This document shows positions 46,671 through 54,919 of a stretch of 64,000 nt of DNA, one piece after another. The stretch is from Alphaproteobacteria bacterium (GTDB lineage Bacteria > Pseudomonadota > Alphaproteobacteria > Rickettsiales > UBA3002). The translations under genes were made by a program, and so were the position numbers. Every line of letters begins with the position of its first letter. Within the stretch, counting starts at the first letter, position 1. Location: the NCBI GenBank assembly GCA_017302575.1, contig JAFLDD010000001.1, positions 393,988 to 457,987 on the forward strand. Direction: 5' to 3'. The notes under the pieces were generated by a model. The model saw only the letters and a list, made by a program, of their open reading frames with translations. It was not told where the DNA came from and did not search any database.

Positions 46671-46692
46671 GTCACTGAATCTTCATGGTAAA
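46671..46692 (+). promoter_or_regulatory. 11-bp direct repeat upstream of gene 46721
   Basis: GTCAC at 46671 and TTCAT at 46682 are 11 bases apart. Possible -10 elements are TATCCC (46702) and TAAAAC (46709); the second has the same 27-base spacing as genes 27857 and 32208 and would put the transcript start close to the ATG. Confidence 0.45.
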
Positions 46693-46720
46693 TTAAGCAT
46701 TTATCCCTTAAAACTAGGGG

Positions 46721-47572
46721 ATGGATGATGCGCAATTGCACAGCGAAATAGATGCGTTGCGTGGGCGATTAAATATTAAAACGCCTACGGGTAAGCCGCC
46801 CAGCGCAGAACATTGGCGCGGCGTGTTAAAAGATATTTCTCCCACTCAATTCTATCAGCGTTTTGCGCGCATCGCGGGAGATAATGGCCGTGTCGTGATA
46901 GATTTGGATTTGAATAACAGTTTTGGAATAACCATCAAAGTCTATCCTCCTAATGTCGGTGAAAATCTGGATGCTGTTTCTCCGCAGCTCAAATTTAACT
47001 TTGTGCGTAGTAAGACAAATTCCGTAGAATTTCGCAGGGCTGATGTAGCCCTGGATATGCAAGATAAAGGCATAGGCGTGCCGTATGCGCGTGAATCTAT
47101 TGCCTTCCTAAAAGAGTTGGGCATTGAGCGAATCAAAATCAATACCCAAGAAGTGGGTGGCTATGCCTGGGCGCGGTATGGGTTTTCACCTTACAGTGAA
47201 CGTGAATGGGAATCGCTAAAGCGATCGGTTGGAAAACGTTATCATCCTGAAGAGAATCGCATTTCGTTTTATAAGGAATATATTGAAGATGAAGCGCCGC
47301 TTAGCTTTAAAATTACTGAAGGCGATAAGCAGGCGATTGACGCGTGGTTGGCTTTGCCGTTTGAGCAGCTTGAAGAAAATTTTGATAAAGTTTGTTCCCT
47401 CAATCGAGTAGTTGGGACGTATAGAGGCCACGTAATGACAGTCGGAAAAATCCTGCTTCATGGCCATAAATGGGACGGCGTGCTTTCACTAAACGACGAT
47501 AGTCCTGGGTATAAAAAGTTTCAGGATTATTGCGCGGGGCGCGAGCAGAGCCGAGGAATGGGGGCGGGATGA
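46721..47572 (+). CDS. Putative GNAT-fold protein
   Basis: The middle of this 283-residue protein (about 95-160) reads like a GNAT-type acyl-CoA-binding core: VALDMQDKGIGVPYARESIA resembles motif A (Q-G-x-G-x), followed by LGIERIKINTQEVGGYAW and ARYGFSPYSE (motif B). The same GGYAWARYGF pattern is seen in GNAT-like domains of phage and effector proteins. The N-terminal 60 residues look helical; the C-terminal 120 contain an aromatic helical domain. No signal peptide. AGGGG touches the ATG directly, too close for a normal ribosome-binding site. The substrate is unknown. It overlaps the small gene 47569 as ATGA. Confidence 0.55.
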   Translation: MDDAQLHSEIDALRGRLNIKTPTGKPPSAEHWRGVLKDISPTQFYQRFARIAGDNGRVVIDLDLNNSFGITIKVYPPNVGENLDAVSPQLKFNFVRSKTNSVEFRRADVALDMQDKGIGVPYARESIAFLKELGIERIKINTQEVGGYAWARYGFSPYSEREWESLKRSVGKRYHPEENRISFYKEYIEDEAPLSFKITEGDKQAIDAWLALPFEQLEENFDKVCSLNRVVGTYRGHVMTVGKILLHGHKWDGVLSLNDDSPGYKKFQDYCAGREQSRGMGAG

Positions 47573-47769
47573 TGAATGGTTTTGAGCAATCCCTAGATAA
47601 CTGGGCAAACGAAAAAGATCAGAAACTTGATAACGCCGCAGTCACGAGGCTTGTGGAGCGTGTATTGTTCTTTCGTCATGCTGGCATGCAGGATGATGTT
47701 ATACAAGCCGCGCTGGGCTTGACTGGCACGGAGATGACTTTGGTGAGAAATCGCCTTGCGAACCGTTAG
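47569..47769 (+). CDS. Small unrecognised protein coupled to 46721
   Basis: This 66-residue protein starts at ATG 47569 (a second ATG follows at 47572). It is predicted mostly helical: NAAVTRLVERVLFFRHAGM, then QDDVIQAALGLTGTEMTLVR, which resembles a helix-turn-helix. The start overlaps the upstream stop (ATGA), so it is made together with the GNAT-like protein and could be its partner or regulator. No family is recognised. Confidence 0.55.
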   Translation: MMNGFEQSLDNWANEKDQKLDNAAVTRLVERVLFFRHAGMQDDVIQAALGLTGTEMTLVRNRLANR

Positions 47770-47771
47770 AT

Positions 47772-47780
47772 TTATCCACA
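47772..47780 (+). promoter_or_regulatory. Perfect DnaA-box sequence upstream of the 16S promoter
   Basis: TTATCCACA matches the DnaA-box consensus exactly and lies 47 bases before the -35 of the 16S promoter. No cluster of further boxes is visible nearby, so this is not an origin on the evidence seen. It may be chance or a replication-linked control site. Confidence 0.4.
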
Positions 47781-47826
47781 GTTTCTGGCCATTTGAAAAA
47801 AAACTGAAAAAAGTTGTTTTTTCTTG

Positions 47827-47855
47827 TTGACGGGGGGCTTTGTATTGCATATACC
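47827..47855 (+). promoter_or_regulatory. 16S rRNA promoter
   Basis: TTGACG at 47827-47832 and TATACC at 47850-47855 are separated by 17 bases, a strong sigma-70 layout. An A/T-rich stretch lies just upstream (about 47795-47824), as for UP elements. Confidence 0.85.
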
Positions 47856-48138
47856 GCCCATCCCATTTCGATGGAACGTAGGTTTCACCGCAGCGAGTCG
47901 CGCGGCTCTGAAATCTTCTGCTGAATGAATCGTGAATAGCTTTTAAGCGCAGGTGGTGGATGTGAGTATTTTTACACACAACCGTTACCTGCATATACGC
48001 AAATGAATTAATTTATTAATTCGAACGCAAGTATGTATCGGCTAGACAGTAAGTCCTTAACGGCAAGTTTAGTTTGGTACGGTTTGTGTGAGTCTATTCA
48101 ATTTCTAGATTCTACTTCGGTAGAATCTTGACGAATCA
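47856..48138 (+). other. 16S rRNA leader with hairpins
   Basis: This is the transcribed leader, about 280 bases, with no gene. It holds a palindrome GAATTAAT-TT-ATTAATTC at 48005-48022 and a perfect 9-bp stem with a TTCG loop at 48107-48128 (AGATTCTAC/GTAGAATCT), which ends about 10 bases before the mature 16S start. The hairpin may mark or protect the processing site. I could not find a clear long leader-trailer RNase III stem. Confidence 0.6.
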
Positions 48139-49617
<1,479 letters not shown>

Positions 49618-49634
49618 AAGGATAGATATAGATT

Positions 49635-49648
49635 AACTCTTCGGAGTT
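49635..49648 (+). other. TTCG hairpin in 16S trailer
   Basis: AACTC-TTCG-GAGTT forms a 5-bp stem with an extra-stable tetraloop about 18 bases after the 16S 3' end. Its leader counterpart also has a TTCG loop, so both ends of the precursor are capped by such hairpins; a role in processing is inference. Confidence 0.5.
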
Positions 49649-49712
49649 TCCGTATCATCATACCTTACAGCTCATTTTCATCATCTGCGCTTAGAAGCTT
49701 TCACGAATACTG

Positions 49713-49758
49713 AAATACAAAAACCCCGCTAGAGCAATCTGGCGGGTTTTTTGTATTT
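49713..49758 (+). terminator. Terminator ending the 16S transcript
   Basis: AAATACAAAAA-CCCCGC pairs with GGCGGG-TTTTTTGTATTT, giving a long stem with a T-run on the downstream arm. It lies about 95 bases after the 16S gene and shows that the transcript ends before any 23S. Confidence 0.93.
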
Positions 49759-49844
49759 TAAATCAGCATTTTTTGATGCTTGACCCCAAAAATCGTCTTT
49801 TTAAGCATTTTTCTGTGCATGGATTTTTTCGGGAAGTTATTTTA

Positions 49845-49858
49845 TTGATGTTTATCAA
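49845..49858. promoter_or_regulatory. FNR/FixK-type box
   Basis: TTGATGTTTATCAA matches the TTGAT-N4-ATCAA consensus exactly. In alphaproteobacteria this palindrome is bound by FnrL/FixK/DNR-type regulators that respond to oxygen or nitric oxide. It lies about 105 bases before the likely start codon of gene 49963. Confidence 0.6.
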
Positions 49859-49887
49859 TAGGATAAAATTTACTGCAATTTTAGGCT

Positions 49888-49903
49888 TTAATACAATCTT
49901 AAC
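49888..49903 (+). promoter_or_regulatory. CtrA-type site
   Basis: TTAATACAATCTTAAC fits TTAA-N7-TTAAC exactly, the binding motif of the alphaproteobacterial cell-cycle regulator CtrA. It is 60 bases before the likely CTG start codon of gene 49963, so it is well placed for promoter control. Confidence 0.6.
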
Positions 49904-49962
49904 AATTCGATGGTACCCTCAAAATACGTAGGAGTGTATCCGCCGCAAAAGGAGATGAAGCT

Positions 49963-52050
49963 CTGAGTGATTTGATTACAGAATTTGGAATTGGTCATGA
50001 GGCTAGGCGTGATATTGCGTCGCGAGTTGTCGCGCAAATGCATGATGAAAGTGTTTCGTTCGAGAGTGCGAATGAAAGTGGTGAGGCAATAATTATATCC
50101 GATGAGCTGGCGGCAATTGAATCTTACGCGTCTGTTTTAGGTATAGAAGTTGCGGCAGAGCAGCTTCGTGTTTCGCAAATGATTGAAGAAGCTATCAATA
50201 ACATTCGCTCAATGGGTTTGGATTCAGTTGTTGAGCAAGAACTTATTCAAGCATTGCAAGGTATACGTAACCCAGCAGGTTCGCATGTATCCTTTTCGGC
50301 TGTACTATCTCGTATCAGTTATTTGATACAGCAATCCAAAACTCAAGCGGATATAGAAGCGCTCGAAGACGCTCGTGCATTGATTGCAGTGGGTGAGTAT
50401 TCTGAAGCGATTGAGGCGTATCGTGCTCTTGATGCACAACGTCAAAGACTGTTTATCGAATTTATTGAGAGTGCCGCTCGAGATCCGCATAGTGATCGCA
50501 CGTTAGGCTTGTTGGCCGATCAAATTAGTGGTAGCGCGCTTAACCGAGACACGATGATAAACATCATGCGTGATCAAGGTATGGGGGATGTGATTGCAGC
50601 CGATCCCCAAGCGGCTGCAGCCGTTGCTGCAGAAGATAGCCTTATGCAGCAACGATTACGTGCAGCTCGTGCACGTGCAGAGGCCGATTTGCAGGCGCAA
50701 CCTAATAATCCCGAGGTGCAAGCTGCTGCTGGTGATGCACGAGTTGCTGATCGATTAGGATCTTCCACTGTCGACATGGTACAAGCCTCCGATTCGATTC
50801 TTAGATTATCACGCGGCAGACTATCACCTGATGCTGCTCGCATCATTGATGCAAGAGGACTTCGTGCATCTCTCCAGCAGGGGTTGGACATCATGAGGGG
50901 GAGTGATGATGAAGTTCGGTCAGCACGCGAAAATCCCACGGATCGCGCTTATATGGACTATGTATCGAACGTGGCCAGTTATCTTGCCGTGGAGCGTACT
51001 CTTGAGCGCATAAGAGCACGTGGGCGCGCTCCTATTAACGCAGAGCAATTAACTAATGAAATCATTAGACAAAATCCTGATGTATTCGGCCGCTCTGCTG
51101 ATGTTGGCGATAACGTTCGTAGAAGACTTCACGGTGCTGTTGAGATGGGAATGCTGCAAGCAATTGCAAGACCTGAATTAGCTGTCAATCCTACTGAAAC
51201 AGCTATGATGGCTGCTGCAGCTGAAGCAACGAGAAATAATTTTGCTACTAGTGCTTATGCTCGTCAAGAGCGTGGTCAAGCGATTCGTGCTACAAGAGCT
51301 GATGGTGTTAGTCGCGAATTAGAAGGTCAGATGCGTTGGATGGGTGTCAACCGTTTTGAAATGGAAATACTATCTAACGCTTATGCTGATTCAACAATAC
51401 GCGGCGAAATCGGGGGATGGTTAGGTAATGACAGGAATGAGGCTAATACACAGTCTCTTATGAATGATTTATCTCGATTTGGCCTTATTTCAGGTCCAGT
51501 TAGAACCTTTGGTGAAACCAATCAAGATGTAAGGGCGGCGCTCGGTGATAATGCTATTGCTCGATTCAATACTGATACAAGCAATGATATTACGAACAAT
51601 CGAGGACAAAGAGTTGCTCAGTTAGGTCTGCAAGAGACCTTGGATCTTGTAAATTTACGTAATGTTATGAACTCCGCTGGTGGTCAGGCAGCACTTGCTG
51701 CGTATATGGAAACGGGGGGCACGGGCCTAAGCACAGCAGAAATTCGCCGTGGTCTTGATTTGGTACGTTATGTAGATAATGAACATGACGGTCTAGATTC
51801 TGCTGAAATGACTAGAGTGCGCTCCATTGCGAATCTTCTTGAGCAGCCAGGCATGGAACAAAAAATTCAGCAGCAGCTTGCAGCTTTACGTCAGCAAGGT
51901 ATTTCGCTTTCCATACTAGATACCGACAATAATGATCGTGTTGACAATTATGAAGTTGCAAATTCACTTGTGATGCGCGGCATTACAAGTGCTAACCAAA
52001 TCAACTCTACGGCTGATTTTGCACGAAATGTGTTACCGCAGCGCGGTTAA
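49963..52050 (+). CDS. Large alanine-rich unknown protein with EF-hand; likely CTG start
   Basis: This 695-residue protein is not recognised. It is helical and rich in A, R, E and Q (MQQRLRAARARAEADLQAQP) with short coiled-coil stretches. Near the C-terminus a canonical EF-hand loop, DTDNNDRVDNYE, follows a weaker one (DNEHDGLDSAE), suggesting Ca2+ binding. The only Shine-Dalgarno (AAGGAG) is 8 bases before CTG at 49963 and 17 before the in-frame TTG at 49972, so a CTG start (MSDLITEF) is more likely. AGA arginine codons are conspicuously common compared with flanking genes. Upstream are FNR- and CtrA-type sites. There is no signal peptide. Confidence 0.6.
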   Translation: MSDLITEFGIGHEARRDIASRVVAQMHDESVSFESANESGEAIIISDELAAIESYASVLGIEVAAEQLRVSQMIEEAINNIRSMGLDSVVEQELIQALQGIRNPAGSHVSFSAVLSRISYLIQQSKTQADIEALEDARALIAVGEYSEAIEAYRALDAQRQRLFIEFIESAARDPHSDRTLGLLADQISGSALNRDTMINIMRDQGMGDVIAADPQAAAAVAAEDSLMQQRLRAARARAEADLQAQPNNPEVQAAAGDARVADRLGSSTVDMVQASDSILRLSRGRLSPDAARIIDARGLRASLQQGLDIMRGSDDEVRSARENPTDRAYMDYVSNVASYLAVERTLERIRARGRAPINAEQLTNEIIRQNPDVFGRSADVGDNVRRRLHGAVEMGMLQAIARPELAVNPTETAMMAAAAEATRNNFATSAYARQERGQAIRATRADGVSRELEGQMRWMGVNRFEMEILSNAYADSTIRGEIGGWLGNDRNEANTQSLMNDLSRFGLISGPVRTFGETNQDVRAALGDNAIARFNTDTSNDITNNRGQRVAQLGLQETLDLVNLRNVMNSAGGQAALAAYMETGGTGLSTAEIRRGLDLVRYVDNEHDGLDSAEMTRVRSIANLLEQPGMEQKIQQQLAALRQQGISLSILDTDNNDRVDNYEVANSLVMRGITSANQINSTADFARNVLPQRG

Positions 52051-52098
52051 CTCTCCCCACTTGCTCGCTTCTCACTAATCCATTAAACCATCCCTTAT

Positions 52099-52818
52099 AT
52101 GGCTAAAAAGCTCCGTTTGGGTGTGAATGTTGATCACGTAGCCACGTTGCGTAATGCGCGTGGGGGTGAACACCCGTGCCCTGTGATGGCGGCGAAGCTG
52201 GCCATCAAAGCGGGTGCGGACGGTATTACCGCCCACTTGCGCGAAGACAGGCGGCACATTAAGGACGCCGATATTCAACGCCTGCGTAACGAGCTTTCGG
52301 CGCCACTGAATTTTGAAATGGCTGCAACGGGCGAAATGTTGGCGCTTGCGCGTGATATCAGGCCACATGCGGTGTGCATCGTGCCAGAGCGCCGTGCGGA
52401 GCTTACGACAGAAGGCGGGCTTGATGTTTGGCGCGCTGAAGCAGAAATTCGTAATGCAACGGCAGAGCTGACTCGTTCCAAAATACGTGTGTCACTATTC
52501 GTGCCGCCAGATCCCAAGCAGATTGATGCCGCCAAACGCACAGGCGCACCAGTGATTGAGCTTCACACAGGCCATTATGCGCATGAACGCGAAGGCGAAC
52601 TGAAAAAAATTATAGACGCGGCGGCCTATGCCAGTTCGCTGGGGTTAGAAGTGCATGCGGGGCATGGGTTGACGTTTGATAATGTGAAAGCAATTGCTGC
52701 AATTCCTGAGATTGTTGAACTCAATATTGGTCACTTTCTGATTGGTGAAGCAGTGTTTATGGGGCTCGACGCGGCAGTGAAGAAAATGCGCAAACTCATG
52801 AATGAGGTGCGCCCGTGA
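52099..52818 (+). CDS. pdxJ: Pyridoxine 5'-phosphate synthase
   Basis: This 239-residue TIM-barrel enzyme condenses 3-amino-2-oxopropyl phosphate with DXP to make pyridoxine phosphate. Motifs are LGVNVDHVATLRNARGGEHP, GADGITAHLREDRRHI, FEMAATGEM and, near the end, LEVHAGHGLTFDNVKAIAAI and ELNIGHFLIGEAVFMGLD. DXP also feeds dxr in this window. It overlaps acpS by 4 bases (the GTG start of acpS lies within GTGA). Confidence 0.97.
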   Translation: MAKKLRLGVNVDHVATLRNARGGEHPCPVMAAKLAIKAGADGITAHLREDRRHIKDADIQRLRNELSAPLNFEMAATGEMLALARDIRPHAVCIVPERRAELTTEGGLDVWRAEAEIRNATAELTRSKIRVSLFVPPDPKQIDAAKRTGAPVIELHTGHYAHEREGELKKIIDAAAYASSLGLEVHAGHGLTFDNVKAIAAIPEIVELNIGHFLIGEAVFMGLDAAVKKMRKLMNEVRP

Positions 52819-53231
52819 TTCTTGGTATTGGCTCAGATATGTGTGATATTCGACGCATCGAGAAGGCGTTGGCGCGCCATGGTGCGCGGTTCGAGCAGCG
52901 CGTGTTCACCGCGCAGGAGCAGGCAAAGGCGCGCAGTCGTAAGGGGGCAGGGCGCAATAGTTCGGCAAGTACCTATGCGAAGCGTTTCGCGGCAAAAGAG
53001 GCCTGTGGTAAAGCGCTTGGTACTGGCGTTGGCGCGGGTGGCGGTATTTTTTGGAAAGATATTGAAGTCATTAATTTACCAAGCGGTAAGCCAACGATTC
53101 ATCTAACCGGCAATGCAAAGCGTGCGCTGGATTATCTAACACCTAAAGGTATGCGGGCAGAAATTTTAGTTACTTTGGTGGATGAATATCCGATGGCGCA
53201 AGCGTTTGTGGTGATACAAGCTATCGCGTAA
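52815..53231 (+). CDS. acpS: Holo-ACP synthase
   Basis: This 138-residue phosphopantetheinyl transferase attaches the arm to apo-ACP. It starts ILGIGSDMCDIRRIEKALAR with the metal-binding aspartate, then RFAAKEACGKALGTGVGAGG with K-x-E and the C-terminal strand AEILVTLVDEYPMAQAFVVI. It is coupled to pdxJ, as in many proteobacteria. The 3' end overlaps the convergent membrane-protein gene by 11 bases. Confidence 0.96.
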   Translation: MILGIGSDMCDIRRIEKALARHGARFEQRVFTAQEQAKARSRKGAGRNSSASTYAKRFAAKEACGKALGTGVGAGGGIFWKDIEVINLPSGKPTIHLTGNAKRALDYLTPKGMRAEILVTLVDEYPMAQAFVVIQAIA

Positions 53232-53544
53232 TTTGCTTCTCGGTCGCTATCTCAAGGTTCTCGTGCGAGCTGATTTCGCTGACTTTAGGCTCTGGAGTTC
53301 CTTCTGATTTTGGGCGTAAAATATTTTCGGCGAAACTACCCGCCACTGCACCTGAAGTAACGGCCAGCGCTAAGGCCATGCCCCCTTCATTGCTAGTGAG
53401 TAAGGGGTTTTTAGTTTTCATGAAGCGATTCATCAGGCCTTGGCCGCTAGCCTTCAAAAACATAGCGCTTAACCCCGTGAAAGTTGCGACAATAATGCCC
53501 AACGTCACGCGCATCTCTAGTGATGTTTTAGACTTCTCAGCCAT
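53221..53544 (-). CDS. Small two-helix membrane protein, unknown
   Basis: This 107-residue protein is not recognised. It has two hydrophobic segments (VTLGIIVATFTGLSAMFL and GGMALALAVTSGAVAGSFA), joined by a basic loop (NRFMKTKNPLL), and an acidic C-terminal tail. The -10 (TAGAAT, 53556-53551) is so close to the ATG that the transcript may start at the start codon itself. It shares the 11-base repeat with other unknown genes in the window. Confidence 0.55.
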   Translation of the reverse strand: MAEKSKTSLEMRVTLGIIVATFTGLSAMFLKASGQGLMNRFMKTKNPLLTSNEGGMALALAVTSGAVAGSFAENILRPKSEGTPEPKVSEISSHENLEIATEKQITR

Positions 53545-53550
53545 AACGTC

Positions 53551-53593
53551 ATTCTACCTAAAATAGCGGCGCGTTTTATGAAGGTTTTGTTAC
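53551..53593 (-). promoter_or_regulatory. 11-bp direct repeat and -10 upstream of gene 53544
   Basis: On the minus strand GTAAC (starting 53593) and TTCAT (starting 53582) are 11 bases apart, both followed by AAAAC-like runs. TAGAAT lies at 53556-53551, 26 bases after the second element, the same spacing as at 27857 and 32208. The second half is nearly identical to that of gene 32208. Confidence 0.55.
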
Positions 53594-53601
53594 AAAAATG
53601 G

Positions 53602-53955
53602 CTAAGCGCTTGCTTTGGATCGCTCTAAATCTTCACGCAAAAACTCAAATTTCTTGACTAAAAGTGAGAGAATCTCTTGGCTTTCTGCTGTATCTAGCTG
53701 TTCAAGCTTCTCGGCTTTTGCGCAAAGTGCCGCGATACGGTTTGCGGTGATGCTTAGTGATGCGCCCTTAAGTTCATGCGCGGTGCGCTGCCACGTATTT
53801 AGGTCATTTGCTTTGCGTGCAGCATCCATACGTTGCCAACAATCGTTGCAGCTATGCCAAAATGTTTCGAGCAGCTTAGGGATTATTTTTTCGTTGCCGC
53901 CCATATTGCGAATGAGTTGTGGGATATCAATGCGTGTAGGCAGATCGTCACTCAT
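53602..53955 (-). CDS. Single-domain HPt phosphotransfer protein
   Basis: This 117-residue four-helix HPt domain has the phospho-accepting histidine in TAHELKGASLSI (His60) and a following helix RIAALCAKAEKLE. It passes phosphoryl groups between a hybrid histidine kinase and response regulators. No kinase or receiver gene is nearby, so it probably serves a phosphorelay encoded elsewhere. It is three bases after the gene at 53959. Confidence 0.88.
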   Translation of the reverse strand: MSDDLPTRIDIPQLIRNMGGNEKIIPKLLETFWHSCNDCWQRMDAARKANDLNTWQRTAHELKGASLSITANRIAALCAKAEKLEQLDTAESQEILSLLVKKFEFLREDLERSKASA

Positions 53956-53958
53956 AAG

Positions 53959-54510
53959 CTACTCAATAATGGCAGGTGGGGGTATAAAAATTGGATTATC
54001 AATTCGGTCTCGTGGTTTGATACTCTTTCTCTCGATAGTTCCTGCCTTCAGAAACACAAAAGCTTTTATGGGCTCTTTAGCCATAATGTCTTGAAAAATT
54101 TCACCTAAGATGGTGTTAGGCAACATTTGTAAAATAATTCCCTGTTCATTCACAAACAATACATCCACGGGCGTATAGACACGCATGAAGGGTAGGGATG
54201 TCATGGTGGGTAGTGTAAAGGCAATGATGATGCCCGAATCATCAGCCAGCGTGTTGAGTGTGTGGATATATTCCAGCTTCATTGCGTCTTCAGGGCGAAT
54301 CTCGACAGAGAAGGTCAATGGTGCACGCTTATCGACATTGGGAATGCCTTCGGGCGTGGTTTCAGGCTCAGCGCGCGGGATGATCGTCATATCCTGACGT
54401 TCAAAAATAATGGGGTTGGACTGCGCAAAAGCGGGCGTAGCTGAAAGCGCTAGTATCAGGATACTAACGTATCTCAAGATCGCGCGAGAATATGTACGAT
54501 ACTTTGTCAC
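53959..54510 (-). CDS. Diverged DUF192-like secreted protein
   Basis: This 183-residue protein has a signal peptide (about 1-30, AILRYVSILILALSATPAFA). The rest follows the DUF192 pattern: TFSVEIRPEDAMKLEYIHTL, then SLPFMRVYTPVDVLFVNEQG, and a late GTIERKSIKPRDRIDNPIF (family: LEL-x-AGT-x-x-x-x-I-x-x-GD). It is weaker than, and probably a diverged paralogue of, the adjacent DUF192 gene, whose end it overlaps by 47 bases. Function of DUF192 is unknown. Confidence 0.7.
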   Translation of the reverse strand: MTKYRTYSRAILRYVSILILALSATPAFAQSNPIIFERQDMTIIPRAEPETTPEGIPNVDKRAPLTFSVEIRPEDAMKLEYIHTLNTLADDSGIIIAFTLPTMTSLPFMRVYTPVDVLFVNEQGIILQMLPNTILGEIFQDIMAKEPIKAFVFLKAGTIERKSIKPRDRIDNPIFIPPPAIIE

Positions 54511-54919
54511 CTACGCGTATATTCTCATCACGTGCGGTGCCACCAGGCAACTCAATTACGGAAGTTACTAACTGGTTTGCGCCTTGCGGTCTGCGCGACA
54601 TAGGTTCAACGCTATGCGCAATATGAACGATTTCGTCCGCATTCACGAAAATCATATCAAGCGGAATATAGGTATTCGCCATCCAAAATTCATAGACATC
54701 GGCGCGAGGGAATAAAAACAGCATACCGTTAAATTGGCCAATTGACTCGCGATTCATCAGGCCTTGTCTACGCTGCTGGTCGTTGTGCGCCACTTCAACA
54801 GTGAAGGAAATTGGCTTATCTTTATGCTCAATAATAACACTGCCTAGCGGCAAGGTATCTGCTGCATAAACTGAGTTAGTAAATGTTATGATGATGAGTG
54901 CTGATAGCAAACGCATCAT
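54464..54919 (-). CDS. DUF192 family secreted protein
   Basis: This 151-residue protein has a signal peptide (MMRLLSALIIITFTNSVYAA) and the DUF192 core: ISFTVEVAHNDQQRRQGLMN, GMLFLFPRADVYEFWMANTY with IPLDMIFVNADEIV, and VIELPGGTARDENIRVGDKV. The family is widespread and of unknown function. Its start overlaps the metZ stop by 4 bases, so it is coupled to the methionine gene. Confidence 0.9.
   Translation of the reverse strand: MMRLLSALIIITFTNSVYAADTLPLGSVIIEHKDKPISFTVEVAHNDQQRRQGLMNRESIGQFNGMLFLFPRADVYEFWMANTYIPLDMIFVNADEIVHIAHSVEPMSRRPQGANQLVTSVIELPGGTARDENIRVGDKVSYIFSRDLEIR

Larger units (their letters stand above)
49759..49962 (+). promoter_or_regulatory. Promoter region of gene 49963
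   Basis: This A/T-rich gap of about 200 bases holds no gene. It contains an FNR-type palindrome (49845) and a CtrA-type site (49888), and a Shine-Dalgarno AAGGAG at 49949-49954. TACCCT near 49915 is a possible -10. An ATG at 49955 opens only a three-codon frame (ATG AAG CTC TGA). Confidence 0.6.

Noticed and set aside
47530..47568. Upstream start for the small protein at 47569
   Set aside because: The extra codons overlap the GNAT-like gene; the ATGA overlap start is better.
46721..47769. Firm toxin-antitoxin call
   Set aside because: The size and gene order are atypical and the GNAT match is by eye only.
47772..47780. Replication origin near the 16S gene
   Set aside because: There is a single DnaA box, with no dnaA, no box cluster and no clear unwinding element linked to it.
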